This document shows positions 7,647 through 17,240 of a stretch of DNA of 50,728 nucleotides, piece after piece. Where the stretch lies: positions 1-50,728 of the forward strand of contig JAZKEQ010000057.1 of NCBI GenBank assembly GCA_040386935.1, in the 5' to 3' direction. The stretch's first letter is position 1. Each line of letters begins with the position of its first letter. The DNA is from JABMMZ01 sp040386935. Lineage in GTDB: Bacteria > Bacteroidota > Bacteroidia > NS11-12g > UBA955. A program made the translations under genes and the position numbers. A model generated the notes under the pieces. The model saw only the letters and a list, made by a program, of their open reading frames with translations, was not told the DNA's origin and did not search any database.

Positions 7647-9815
7647 ATGAATAAGAAATTCATTATAGTTGTTATTCTTGCACTTTTCCAAGTGTTATTG
7701 AATGAGTCATTTGCTCATTGGACACCCAAATTAGTGACCATAGATTCAGCGAAGAAGCATATTGAAAAGCTGCAATACTTAGACAACAATGAAGCCTATG
7801 GCACAAGTGGTGGTGGCATCATATACCACACAACGGACAATTGGAGAACATCTGAGTCAATAACAACTAACATTCCTGGCAATCAAACAATAGAATACAT
7901 GGAAATGTATTCCAAAACTAAAGGCATCATTATTACTAAAAATAAAATGGATGTAGTTGCCGGAAGTACTGTTTATATTACTGAAAATGGCGGCTATTTT
8001 TGGAAAACCGTTTTTATTATCCCTGAGCCATACTCCTCCTTCAGATATGATATATCATCAGAAGAAATTTTTGTAGATAAATTTAACGATAAATTATTTG
8101 TGTGCTATGCAGATGTCTTTTACTATGGCAATATGGATGGCAGCAATTGGCAATCGCGCTACTATGGACCAATGAGAGACCGTTATAACATCACATTTAA
8201 GGTTATCAATGACAGTATATGGATTGTTGATTATCTGCAACCTGAAATCACCTACAATCAAGGCAATTTCTGGGAAGAATGCCATGGCAAGGAGTTAACA
8301 CTGGGCAACCACTACCAAAGATTAGAGAACGAAGTCATACTTGAATACGATTTTATTGAAAAAAAATGGGATACGCTGTCTGAAAAAACAGCGATGACGA
8401 TTCAGAATTTTAGACAGTTATCAGACAGATATGCCATTGTTTATTACTACGACTGGCGAACCTCACAAAATCATTATACAATATTTGACTATCAAGAAAA
8501 AAAATGGATAGATCTCAATTCAAACTCCAACCTGATAGACATTGACAGATTATACCATAAAGACAATCACTTTGTAACGGTTGATTACACTGGACAACTA
8601 CTTGAAACAGTTGATTTTGGACAAACCTGGCAAATTATCCCAATGGGCACACTGCCCAACACCTATTCAAGGCATCAAATAACCTTTAATCAAGAGCTGC
8701 AATTCAGTGTTGGTGGCGAAGGTAATAGAATGGCTTATTCGATAAATAAAGGTGAAAGCTGGAAAGAAATTGATGGCACCCTTATTAAACAACAATTATC
8801 TGCAGATGCAGTATTTCCGGGCATCAAATTATCTTACGAAAATGATGCAGAATTGTATTTATTACATGATGGCCATGCTCATCATTTAAAAAAAAATAAT
8901 GACAGTTTCAAACTGCAAGAACGCTTAATTAATTTTGCTTCAAAAAAACATATCCTAAATATTTCAGATAAAGGCGACAACTCCTGTTATTTATTAGTAG
9001 CTGACACAAGTGGCTTATCTCAACCGATGGCAAGGGTTTACAAAGTAAGTACTAATTCTACCGACAACATTTTTTCAACGCGGTTTGAGATGAATAGTTT
9101 GTATTTGAAAAATCCAATCATTCAAAACAAAGACTATGTTGTGTTCAGCATTGAAACCGATGTTTTCATCTACAATAAAACTACAGGAGTAACAGATACT
9201 ACTTTGATCAATTTAATGAATTCTATTGAAGCTCTAGAATTTATTAATGCTGATGAGTTATTAATAAGTTCAGCAGGCGACCATCTCACCTACAATATAA
9301 ATACTAAACAAATATTACGACCATTAAACAATTCAGTATTCTTTTGGTTGAGAACGGCAATTGACAATACAGGTAAGATTTATGTTATTTCATACTTTCA
9401 CCCTTTTAATGCGAATGGCAAAAATTTTATTCCCGATTCTACTTTTATTTTCAATGACTATTTAGCTGATATCAGGTACTGGAATGGCAGCTTATGGCTG
9501 GCCGGTTATTACAATATTTACAAACAGGAAGGTGTACTTACACCAAAGCCTTACAATTGTGCCCAGATACAAAATGTGTATCCCAATCCTATGATCGATG
9601 TTGTAAAAGTACTTTACAAGCAGTACAGCACCCAAAGCCTTCAATTAATAATATATAACTCAATTGGACAAGTGATTAAAACTTTTGAAATAAGCAATGA
9701 TACAGGGCTTTATGAATTCGAAATTAACACCTCCGAATTGAGTACGGGTATTTATTATTTAAATGTAAAAACAGATTGTGGCAACCAAACTTTTAAAGTA
9801 ATAAAAGTAAATTAA
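7647..9815 (+). CDS. T9SS-exported protein with BNR/propeller-like repeats
   Basis: 722 residues from the ATG at 7647; the 14 codons upstream precede the signal peptide and include the promoter, so they are rejected. The signal peptide is MNKKFIIVVILALFQVLLNE and on to SFA. The body has propeller-type repeats such as GGGIIYHTTDNWRTSES, VYITENGGYFWKTV and LLETVDFGQTWQIIP, resembling BNR/Asp-box or photosystem-stability-factor propellers. The last about 75 residues form a type A sorting domain (NVYPNPMIDVVKV, LIIYNSIGQVIKTFEI, STGIYYLNV, FKVIKVN), the signal for secretion and surface anchoring by T9SS. The substrate or ligand is unknown. Confidence 0.85.
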   Translation: MNKKFIIVVILALFQVLLNESFAHWTPKLVTIDSAKKHIEKLQYLDNNEAYGTSGGGIIYHTTDNWRTSESITTNIPGNQTIEYMEMYSKTKGIIITKNKMDVVAGSTVYITENGGYFWKTVFIIPEPYSSFRYDISSEEIFVDKFNDKLFVCYADVFYYGNMDGSNWQSRYYGPMRDRYNITFKVINDSIWIVDYLQPEITYNQGNFWEECHGKELTLGNHYQRLENEVILEYDFIEKKWDTLSEKTAMTIQNFRQLSDRYAIVYYYDWRTSQNHYTIFDYQEKKWIDLNSNSNLIDIDRLYHKDNHFVTVDYTGQLLETVDFGQTWQIIPMGTLPNTYSRHQITFNQELQFSVGGEGNRMAYSINKGESWKEIDGTLIKQQLSADAVFPGIKLSYENDAELYLLHDGHAHHLKKNNDSFKLQERLINFASKKHILNISDKGDNSCYLLVADTSGLSQPMARVYKVSTNSTDNIFSTRFEMNSLYLKNPIIQNKDYVVFSIETDVFIYNKTTGVTDTTLINLMNSIEALEFINADELLISSAGDHLTYNINTKQILRPLNNSVFFWLRTAIDNTGKIYVISYFHPFNANGKNFIPDSTFIFNDYLADIRYWNGSLWLAGYYNIYKQEGVLTPKPYNCAQIQNVYPNPMIDVVKVLYKQYSTQSLQLIIYNSIGQVIKTFEISNDTGLYEFEINTSELSTGIYYLNVKTDCGNQTFKVIKVN

Positions 9816-10023
9816 TATAGTACCTTCGCATTACGTATTTTAATTTTAAGAAATATTGATACTTGTTTATCAATCATCAATTCTCGTTTATACAGCTAAT
9901 TTCTGTTTCAGTGTTTTAAAAATCTCGTTTAGATACAAAAACAAGAAACTGCTATTCTTTTTCATGGTATTTGTGGTTGTAAAATCAAAGGCAACTTAAG
10001 GTTTAATCTTAATAATCAACACA

Positions 10024-10722
10024 ATGAAAAATTCAACAATAATTAAAGCAGGAACCAAAGGTTCAAGAAATATCATTATCGCAATGGTATGTGCAACAAT
10101 GGTATTTAGTTCATGTAAATCGTGGAGCAAAACTCAGAAAGGCGCAGTAGTTGGCACAGCAGCCGGTGGTGGCATTGGCGCTGTTATTGGCAGAGCTTCC
10201 GGCAACACAGCACTTGGAGCAATTATTGGCGCTACAGTAGGTGGCGTAGCGGGTGTCATTATTGGCAAAAAAATGGACAAGCAAGCGAAAGAAATTGAAG
10301 AGTCGGTGCCAGGTGCTAAGGTTGAAAGAGTGGGTGAAGGTATTGTCGTAGAATTCAACAATAAGATTTTATTCGATTTTGATAAATCTGATCTGTCATC
10401 AGAAGCCAGAGGCAATCTCACCAAACTTGTTGCCATACTGAATCAATATCCTGATACTGATATTGAAATACAAGGTCATACCGACAGCATAGGCAGTGAT
10501 GCGTACAATATGCAATTGTCAAAAAAACGCGCTGATGCTGTTTCCAATGATTTGATTTCAAAAGGCGTGAGTTCTTCAAGAATCAATATCAAAGCATATG
10601 GAGAAACAGCACCTAAGTATCATAACATCTCAGAAGCAGGCAGAGCCAATAACCGCAGAGTGGAGTTTATGATTACTGCCAATGAAAAAATGAAAGCGGA
10701 TGCACAAACTGAAGCAAAATAA
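10024..10722 (+). CDS. OmpA-family lipoprotein with glycine zipper
   Basis: 232 residues. The N-terminal signal ends in a lipobox-like FSSC (about residue 30). A glycine zipper follows (about 40-85), rich in GxxxG patterns, and then an OmpA C-terminal peptidoglycan-binding domain (about 110-220) with LFDFDKSDL, the diaminopimelate-binding GHTDS and NNRRVEF. The layout matches YiaD-type outer-membrane lipoproteins that tie the envelope to the cell wall. It is 24 bases upstream of a barrel gene on the same strand and is likely co-transcribed with it. A near-consensus box TACCTTCG at 9821-9828 could start a long leader, but is weak. Confidence 0.9.
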   Translation: MKNSTIIKAGTKGSRNIIIAMVCATMVFSSCKSWSKTQKGAVVGTAAGGGIGAVIGRASGNTALGAIIGATVGGVAGVIIGKKMDKQAKEIEESVPGAKVERVGEGIVVEFNNKILFDFDKSDLSSEARGNLTKLVAILNQYPDTDIEIQGHTDSIGSDAYNMQLSKKRADAVSNDLISKGVSSSRINIKAYGETAPKYHNISEAGRANNRRVEFMITANEKMKADAQTEAK

Positions 10723-10746
10723 ACAACCCATTAAAACATCAATCAT

Positions 10747-11409
10747 ATGAAAAAGCTAATATCATTATCAATTATAGGCATCATTATTTGCGGCAATTCA
10801 TTTATGAATGCACAAACTAAATTTGGTGTACTTGGCGGTATCAACTTTCAAAACCTGAATGGCAAAAACTATCAGGGGGATAAACTTACGAATGACCTTA
10901 TTGTAGGTTTTCACGTAGGTGCTAATGCGCAAATTCCTATTGCCCCCGAATTCTATTTTCAACCAGGCTTATTATTTTCAACCAAAGGCGCTGCAAATAC
11001 TGAAAATTCTATTTCTACAAAGAGCAGGATTTCATATATTGAAATGCCCTTAAACTTTGTGTACAAAGGTGCCCTGGGCAGTGGTTTTATCATGTTGGGT
11101 TTTGGTCCTTACATGGGCTATGCCGTAGATGGCAAATACACCCTTAAAAATAATGGCACAACTGTTAACTACGATTTTAAATTCAAAAATACCGTAGAAA
11201 CATCTGACCCAACTGACAGAGCATACTTAAAGGCTTTTGATGCGGGTGCTAATATTTTTGCGGGTTACGAATTGGCCGGAGGTATTTTCTTTCAACTCAA
11301 CTCACAATTGGGATTGGTGAATATCAGTCCAAAAAATGAATATGTCAGCAACGATAAAACAGTATTGAAAAATACCGGATTTGGATTGTCGGCAGGGTAT
11401 CGATTTTAG
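10747..11409 (+). CDS. PorT-like outer-membrane beta-barrel protein
   Basis: 220 residues. A signal peptide (ending NAQ) precedes alternating amphipathic strands with the start pattern TKFGVLGGINFQNLNG and the end FGLSAGYRF with a terminal Phe, as in the outer-membrane protein beta-barrel domain (PorT/OMP_b-brl_2) family. It is the second gene of a pair with the OmpA-like lipoprotein. Its stop codon overlaps the stop of the convergent multicopper oxidase gene by three bases. A specific function is not recognisable. Confidence 0.85.
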   Translation: MKKLISLSIIGIIICGNSFMNAQTKFGVLGGINFQNLNGKNYQGDKLTNDLIVGFHVGANAQIPIAPEFYFQPGLLFSTKGAANTENSISTKSRISYIEMPLNFVYKGALGSGFIMLGFGPYMGYAVDGKYTLKNNGTTVNYDFKFKNTVETSDPTDRAYLKAFDAGANIFAGYELAGGIFFQLNSQLGLVNISPKNEYVSNDKTVLKNTGFGLSAGYRF

Positions 11410-13628
11410 TACGTAAAGGTAAATCCTCCACCGAAACCCATATCGCTGTCGTAATGGGCTGAAAGTGCTATGCTTTTGCCTAATACATACTTGAGTCCTG
11501 CCATATATTCCAAATCACTGTTTCCCATAAGGTGCATTCTCAATCGTTTGGATATAGGAATATCTTCACGCATGAATTGAAGTCTTACTTTTCCATCGCT
11601 GTCGAATCGCGCATCAGCCATTATCAAAAAAGGCAATGTGTATTGCACACCAATACATAGTGCTCGTCTGATATCCTTTGTGTTTTTTTGACCGAAAATA
11701 TTTTCCTCTACTTCATCTATACCCATCTTTCTATACCGATAATCGAATCCAATGTAGGGAAACAAATATTGCATCTTGCCAATATACCGCCCGAAATGTG
11801 TTTCAATTTCATATCCGTGCATGTCGTGGTACCCCAAGCGCCACTCTGCCTGAAGATTATAGCGGGTATTCATGTACATCATTTCTCCGTCATTGCCATT
11901 GCTGGCAAAATCATTTTGAAACATGAAATGAAACTCCCTATCGTCTTTGTATAATTTCCTGATAGATTTTTCCGGATGAGGCAACTGTGGATTGGGTGGT
12001 GAATTTTCATAACTGAATATTCTGCCCATACCACTCATCATATGGTACAAGATATGGCAATGAAAAAACCAATCACCACTCTCGGTAGCTGCGAACTCAA
12101 TGGTATCAGTCTCCATAGGCATAATATCCAATACGTTTTTCAAAGGAGCATACTCACCCTGACCATTCACGATTCGAAAGAAATGACCATGCAAATGCAT
12201 AGGATGTCGCATCATTGAATTGTTATACAGAACAATGCGCACATTCTCTCCTTTTTTTATCATGATTTTATCTGTTTCAGAAACCGTTTTGTTATCAAGA
12301 CTCCAAACATAGCGGTTCATATTACCGGTTAATACAAAGTGCAATAATTTTGTAGGGGCTTGGGGCAATGTTGTTTTAACAGGAGATTTCAACATGGCAT
12401 AATTCAATGTTACGATATCAGATAATGCATTGCTATTATATTGATTTTCTTTTGAGGATTGCGTCTTATCTGATTTTTTGCGATCTGCTTTTTCACCTGT
12501 TATTTCAGGATACATCACCACATTCATATCCATTTGTTGCAAGCTCATGTTCATGCCCATATCATCCAGATTCCCACTCATTTTCATCATCCCATTCATC
12601 ATTTTCATGCCTTCAAAATACTTTAAAGGTTTTAATGGCGATGCCAGTTGTTTAACGCCTTTTCCTAGCCAAAGCGAGGTACTTCTGATGCGATCTTCTG
12701 ATGTTGCTGTAAATTCAAACGCAGTATTTTCTGCAGGGATGGTAACTATTACATCATAAATTTCTGATACCGCTATTATCATTCTATCAACTTCTACCGG
12801 TTCAACATCGATTCCATCACTTGCCACCACAGTAATTTTACCACCTGCATAGTTCAACCAAAAATAAGTGGAGGCACTGCCATTAATAATTCTAAGGCGA
12901 ACCTTCTCTCCTGCTTTAAATTGAGGTGCAGCAACTTCGACTTTTCCATTGGTTAAAAACTTATCATAGTACACATCACTCACATCCATTGCCAGCATGC
13001 GTTTCCACTCGTTTACAAATTTTACACCTAAACTCCCCTCTCTGATGGCATCTGCATAACTTTGAGCCGCACCGCGTTGTATCTTTGCTTTTTTTATGGC
13101 CGACCAGTCATTGGCACTGTGCAAACGCCTGTGCACTTCAAACGGTTTCATATCGGTCCAGTCGCTTAATATCATGGTATATTCAGGCAGCAATTGTTGC
13201 TCTCGCTTATGGATAATAAAAGCGCCATACATCCCTATTTGTTCTTGTAGACCTGTATGAGAATGGTACCAATAAGTGCCATTTTGCACTAAAGGAAATT
13301 GATAGATATGTGTATTATGCGCCTTGATTGGTGCTGTAGTTAAATAGGGTACCCCATCCTGCTCATTTGAGAGAATTAGTCCGTGCCAGTGAATGGAAGT
13401 CTCCGTATTCAGTTCATTGTGAATATGCACCTCGGCTGTATCACCTTCAGTAAAATGTAATTCAGGCATGGGAATCTGACCGTTCACAGAGTAGGCCATT
13501 CGGTCCTTACCCGAATAATTGACAACAGTATCTCTTACATACAAATCATATCTTACTCTTTTTTGAGCAAATAAATGATTGCATAAAAGTAAGGCAATGA
13601 ATATGACGATTATTTTGATATAACTCAT
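11406..13628 (-). CDS. Multicopper oxidase (CopA-like) fused to a CopB/barrel-like C-terminal domain
   Basis: 740 residues from the ATG at 13628; a TTG at 13637 is an alternative. A signal peptide (ending LFAQ) exports it. Cupredoxin domains carry the copper ligand motifs in order: HWHG and YWYHSHTG near the N-terminus, then HPMHLHGHFF and HCHILYHMMSGM near residue 540, covering the type 1, 2 and 3 sites. A methionine-rich insert (about 340-375, MNGMMKMSGNLDDMGMNMS) is typical of cuprous oxidases that handle excess Cu(I). The last about 190 residues differ: short strands, HDMHGYEIETHFGRYIG and an end in GFGGGFTFTY, like CopB or an outer-membrane barrel. The role is probably periplasmic Cu(I) oxidation in copper resistance. 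Confidence 0.9.
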   Translation of the reverse strand: MSYIKIIVIFIALLLCNHLFAQKRVRYDLYVRDTVVNYSGKDRMAYSVNGQIPMPELHFTEGDTAEVHIHNELNTETSIHWHGLILSNEQDGVPYLTTAPIKAHNTHIYQFPLVQNGTYWYHSHTGLQEQIGMYGAFIIHKREQQLLPEYTMILSDWTDMKPFEVHRRLHSANDWSAIKKAKIQRGAAQSYADAIREGSLGVKFVNEWKRMLAMDVSDVYYDKFLTNGKVEVAAPQFKAGEKVRLRIINGSASTYFWLNYAGGKITVVASDGIDVEPVEVDRMIIAVSEIYDVIVTIPAENTAFEFTATSEDRIRSTSLWLGKGVKQLASPLKPLKYFEGMKMMNGMMKMSGNLDDMGMNMSLQQMDMNVVMYPEITGEKADRKKSDKTQSSKENQYNSNALSDIVTLNYAMLKSPVKTTLPQAPTKLLHFVLTGNMNRYVWSLDNKTVSETDKIMIKKGENVRIVLYNNSMMRHPMHLHGHFFRIVNGQGEYAPLKNVLDIMPMETDTIEFAATESGDWFFHCHILYHMMSGMGRIFSYENSPPNPQLPHPEKSIRKLYKDDREFHFMFQNDFASNGNDGEMMYMNTRYNLQAEWRLGYHDMHGYEIETHFGRYIGKMQYLFPYIGFDYRYRKMGIDEVEENIFGQKNTKDIRRALCIGVQYTLPFLIMADARFDSDGKVRLQFMREDIPISKRLRMHLMGNSDLEYMAGLKYVLGKSIALSAHYDSDMGFGGGFTFTY

Positions 13629-13638
13629 TCCTTTCAAA

Positions 13639-14496
13639 TTATTTAATCACCTCAACTGTTTTGCCGCAATTCAACATCTGAGAACCGTAATAAGGATTCT
13701 TAACTGCATTTTCGAGACTCAACCAGTTAGCCCCTTTACCATCGTTATACATTGGACAATGTTGGTAGTAAACAGGCTTGTCTAACTTGGCCACTTTTAT
13801 CAGATCGTACATGTCTTTCGATAAAGCCATAAAAATGACCCTTTGTGCTTCAACATCTTTTGACTTACCAATACTTTCCGCAGATGTCGTTAAACTTTTA
13901 TACACTTTCATCCATACCACATGCTCCTTACTTTCCAGTGTCGTCATATCTATGTTAGCGACAAGATTAGAAAACAGTTTGGCTTTTACTGCAGCGGAGT
14001 CGGAATTTGTCTTAACCAATGCATTTTTTAATTCGAAGTATGCATTAAACAGACTTTGCAATTGATTTGATTTGACCACCTGAACTACTGAATCTTTTTT
14101 TACCCCACTAACTACTTCACTTTTAACAATTGCAGATTCCACCGGTTTAGTTTTACCTGTTCGCTCATATTTGCAGCACGATGGCAACTTACTGTAAGCA
14201 TCGTCAGGTGCCAGGAATAATTCATTGTCGTAGCCGGCATAAGCCACTCGTTTTAATATTTCATCACGATTGGTTTTAATGCTATCATAGGTTAATTGAG
14301 CTATTTTAGTGTCGATGTTCCACACTAACTCAGCCATATTTTTCTTATTAGCTGCTTTTTCGATGGTTTCTTTACACATCTCGCAATTGCCATTAATGCT
14401 TACAGTAACAGTTTTTGCATTGTTAATTTTTCCATTACATGCTGTTTGAAACAGAATGCATGTTGATCCGATTAAAAGTTTTAAATATGATTTCAT
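13639..14496 (-). CDS. HMA-DUF3347 copper-binding lipoprotein
   Basis: 285 residues. The N-terminal signal ends in a lipobox-like QTAC. An HMA-type domain follows (about 28-95) with the metal motif CEMC and a TIEKAANKK helix. The C-terminal part is DUF3347-like (about 125-285), ending with YQHCPMYNDGKGANWLS...NPYYGSQMLNCGKTVE, a block that recurs at the end of CusB-type proteins and carries Cys, His and Met ligands. It lies 10 bases upstream of the multicopper oxidase start and 10 bases downstream of the CopZ-like gene, so it belongs to the copper operon. The role is probably periplasmic copper binding or hand-over. Confidence 0.85.
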   Translation of the reverse strand: MKSYLKLLIGSTCILFQTACNGKINNAKTVTVSINGNCEMCKETIEKAANKKNMAELVWNIDTKIAQLTYDSIKTNRDEILKRVAYAGYDNELFLAPDDAYSKLPSCCKYERTGKTKPVESAIVKSEVVSGVKKDSVVQVVKSNQLQSLFNAYFELKNALVKTNSDSAAVKAKLFSNLVANIDMTTLESKEHVVWMKVYKSLTTSAESIGKSKDVEAQRVIFMALSKDMYDLIKVAKLDKPVYYQHCPMYNDGKGANWLSLENAVKNPYYGSQMLNCGKTVEVIK

Positions 14497-14506
14497 GATT
14501 TGATTA

Positions 14507-14719
14507 TTATATGATTGGTTCTATTGAAAATCCGGCATTTTCAACTAATTCAATTATTTTTTCTGAATTATCATCAGCGGTTTCAACCGTTAGTATTTTT
14601 TTTGGGGTATAAATATCGACATCCCATTTCTGTATACTTGGTTCGTTATTTAGCAAAGGTGTCACTTTATTGATACATCCACTGCATTTTATTGTTGTTT
14701 TAAATTTTAACGTTTTCAT
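14507..14719 (-). CDS. CopZ-like copper chaperone (HMA domain)
   Basis: 70 residues, a single HMA fold with the Cu(I) motif KCSGCI near the N-terminus, a LLNNEPSIQKWDVDIYTP strand-turn and a final NAGFSIEPI. There is no signal peptide, so it is cytosolic. It sits 17 bases downstream of the CopA gene, as expected for the chaperone delivering Cu(I) to that ATPase. Confidence 0.88.
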   Translation of the reverse strand: MKTLKFKTTIKCSGCINKVTPLLNNEPSIQKWDVDIYTPKKILTVETADDNSEKIIELVENAGFSIEPII

Positions 14720-14736
14720 TTTAAATGATTTCTATT

Positions 14737-17157
14737 TTATGATTTTTTTATTTTGAGTAAAAGACTGTTTGCTACAACACTTACACTGCTTAGTGCCATT
14801 GCCGCTCCTGCTATCATGGGGTTTAACAAAAATCCATTGATGGGATATAAGATACCTGCAGCAAGCGGAATTCCGATAATGTTATAAATAAATGCCCAGA
14901 ACAGGTTTTGTTTGATAGTTCTTACTGTTTGTTCCGATAATTTAATGGCCTGAGGGATCTTTGTAAGATTATTAGACACAATGGTCATTTTAGCTACTTC
15001 AATGGCTATATCACTCCCCTTTCCCATTGCAATACTCACGTCTGCTTGCGCAAGGGCGCTACTATCATTGATGCCATCGCCTACCATGGCCACTGTTTTG
15101 CCTTGTTGTTGAAGCGATTTAATAAAGTCGGACTTACGGCCCGGCAACACATTGGCCTGATAATGTTGTATACCAACCTTTTCTGCAACTGATTGGGCTA
15201 CTTTTTCATTATCACCTGTGAGCATATATACAGTGATTCCTCTTGACTGCAATTGTTTGACTGCTTCAATTGAACTCGCTTTTATAGCATCTGCTATGGC
15301 TACAATTGCCAGCACTTGTTTGTCGTTACTGAATAACACCATAGTATTCGCTTCATTTATTTGTTCATTTACTTCATCAGGAATAGGAATATTTTTTTCT
15401 TTCATTAGTAACTCATTCCCTATCCAATAATGCCTATCATGATATATGCCCTGAATACCTTTACCACTTATATTTTCAATTACAACATCGTTTAAAAAAA
15501 TGGCAGTATCATTCAGATAAGCAGCAATTGCATCTGCTAATGGATGCTCTGAAGATTTTTCAATACTGTATAACACGTTCTTTAACTCAGCTGATTCAGG
15601 CATTAACCATTTTAAATATTTAACCGTTGGTTTCCCTTCTGTTATGGTACCTGTTTTATCTAATACAATGGCATCAATATTTTTAGCGGCCTCCAAACTT
15701 TCTGCATCCTTTATCAAAATACCCAATTGAGCACCCTTGCCTACCCCAACCATAATAGCTGTAGGTGTTGCTAATCCTAAAGCACAAGGACATGCAATAA
15801 CCAATACAGTTACCATCGACAAGAGTCCCTGAGTAAAGCCATTATCGCCACCAAACACCACCCAAATAATGAGGCTAAACAAGGCTATACCAATCACTAC
15901 AGGAACAAAAATACCGGCTATTTTATCAACCAATTTTTGAACTGGTGCTTTACTTCCCTGTGCATCCTGAACCATTTTTATAATTCGCGCTAACAGCGTT
16001 TCACCACCTACTTTTTCTGCATTAAACTGAAAGCTGCCTTTCTGATTAATAGTGCCTGCATATACTTTACTGCCTTGTTTCTTTTCTACAGGGATAGGTT
16101 CCCCGCTGATCATGCTCTCATCAACAAAAGAACTCCCTAATGTAACCAAACCATCTACGGCAATTTTTTCTCCCGGTTTAACGAGCAAAGTATCCCCTAC
16201 TATTATTGAAGCGATAGGCGCTGACATCTGATGCCCATCCCCATGAACAACTGTTACCGTTTTAGGTTGCAACCCAATTAATTTTCTTATGGCTGATGAG
16301 GTATTGCCTTTGGCATTTTCTTCCAATAATTTCCCCATTAATATGAATGTTATCACCACTGCACTGGTTTCAAAATACACATGGGCATGTAACCCTTTAT
16401 TGTGCCAGTAATCAGGAAATAAAGTATTGAAAACACTGAATATATATGCAACACCTGTGCTGAGTGCTACTAGTGTATCCATGTTCGCAGACCTGTGTTT
16501 GACTTGTTTATAAGCACCAATAAAAAACTGTTTACCAAACCACAATACAACCGGTGTAGCCAATGCCCACATGATATAATTAATGTATGGCAACCCCATA
16601 AAAGCAGGCACCATGGCGACAATTACCAAGGGTATTGTGACTACGATAGCACCGATTGTTCTTTGTTTGAGTGCTGATAAATGTTGGGACTGTATTTCTG
16701 TTAAAGTGTCCTTTGCCTCATCGCTTTCATCTATCATCAAATCATATCCGACCGATTGCAAAGCTTCCTTTAATTGATGCGGGTTAATTAATGTTGGAAT
16801 ATATTCTATGGTTGCTATGGCATTGGCATAATTTACTGAGGCGGCAACAACACCCGGCTGCATAGCCAGTATTTGCTCGGTACTATTGGCACATGAAGCA
16901 CATGTCATGCTAATAACCGGAAATTGTTTTTTGACTGTTGATACATTATAACCAAGATCTCTAATTTCTTTAACAGCTTTAGGAATTATAGTGGACATAT
17001 CATCCCCTTCAATTACTGCTCGGTTATTATTTAACTCCACTTTATGAGCAGATATGCCTTCAACCTTGCCTAATCCTTTGTCAACTATAAGGGCACAATG
17101 CTCGCTCCCTACATCCTCAAGTGGCAGATAAACACTATTTTTATTTGACTGTTTCAT
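14737..17157 (-). CDS. copA: Copper-exporting P1B-type ATPase (CopA)
   Basis: 806 residues. Two N-terminal HMA modules are present: the first (about 10-75) has lost the usual CxxC and keeps one Cys in SEHCAL, while the second (about 80-150) has MTCASC. Eight membrane helices are expected. The transmembrane metal motif CPCALGLATPTA, the phosphorylation site DKTGTITEGKP, the nucleotide-binding HP motif SSEHPLADA and the hinge GDGINDS are all present. This is the Cu(I) exporter of the inner membrane. Neighbouring CopZ, HMA-DUF3347 and multicopper oxidase genes support copper rather than zinc or cadmium. Confidence 0.96.
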   Translation of the reverse strand: MKQSNKNSVYLPLEDVGSEHCALIVDKGLGKVEGISAHKVELNNNRAVIEGDDMSTIIPKAVKEIRDLGYNVSTVKKQFPVISMTCASCANSTEQILAMQPGVVAASVNYANAIATIEYIPTLINPHQLKEALQSVGYDLMIDESDEAKDTLTEIQSQHLSALKQRTIGAIVVTIPLVIVAMVPAFMGLPYINYIMWALATPVVLWFGKQFFIGAYKQVKHRSANMDTLVALSTGVAYIFSVFNTLFPDYWHNKGLHAHVYFETSAVVITFILMGKLLEENAKGNTSSAIRKLIGLQPKTVTVVHGDGHQMSAPIASIIVGDTLLVKPGEKIAVDGLVTLGSSFVDESMISGEPIPVEKKQGSKVYAGTINQKGSFQFNAEKVGGETLLARIIKMVQDAQGSKAPVQKLVDKIAGIFVPVVIGIALFSLIIWVVFGGDNGFTQGLLSMVTVLVIACPCALGLATPTAIMVGVGKGAQLGILIKDAESLEAAKNIDAIVLDKTGTITEGKPTVKYLKWLMPESAELKNVLYSIEKSSEHPLADAIAAYLNDTAIFLNDVVIENISGKGIQGIYHDRHYWIGNELLMKEKNIPIPDEVNEQINEANTMVLFSNDKQVLAIVAIADAIKASSIEAVKQLQSRGITVYMLTGDNEKVAQSVAEKVGIQHYQANVLPGRKSDFIKSLQQQGKTVAMVGDGINDSSALAQADVSIAMGKGSDIAIEVAKMTIVSNNLTKIPQAIKLSEQTVRTIKQNLFWAFIYNIIGIPLAAGILYPINGFLLNPMIAGAAMALSSVSVVANSLLLKIKKS

Positions 17158-17240
17158 ATTGCTTTATTAACAATACAAAGGTCAGTAGAGATGTGGCCCT
17201 ATTAGTTATACAATTGTGGAAACGATTTACATCCTATTGA

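Noticed and set aside
14737..17157. Zinc or cadmium specificity of the P-type ATPase
   Set aside because: The CPCALGL motif, two HMA-like modules and copper-specific neighbours argue for Cu(I).
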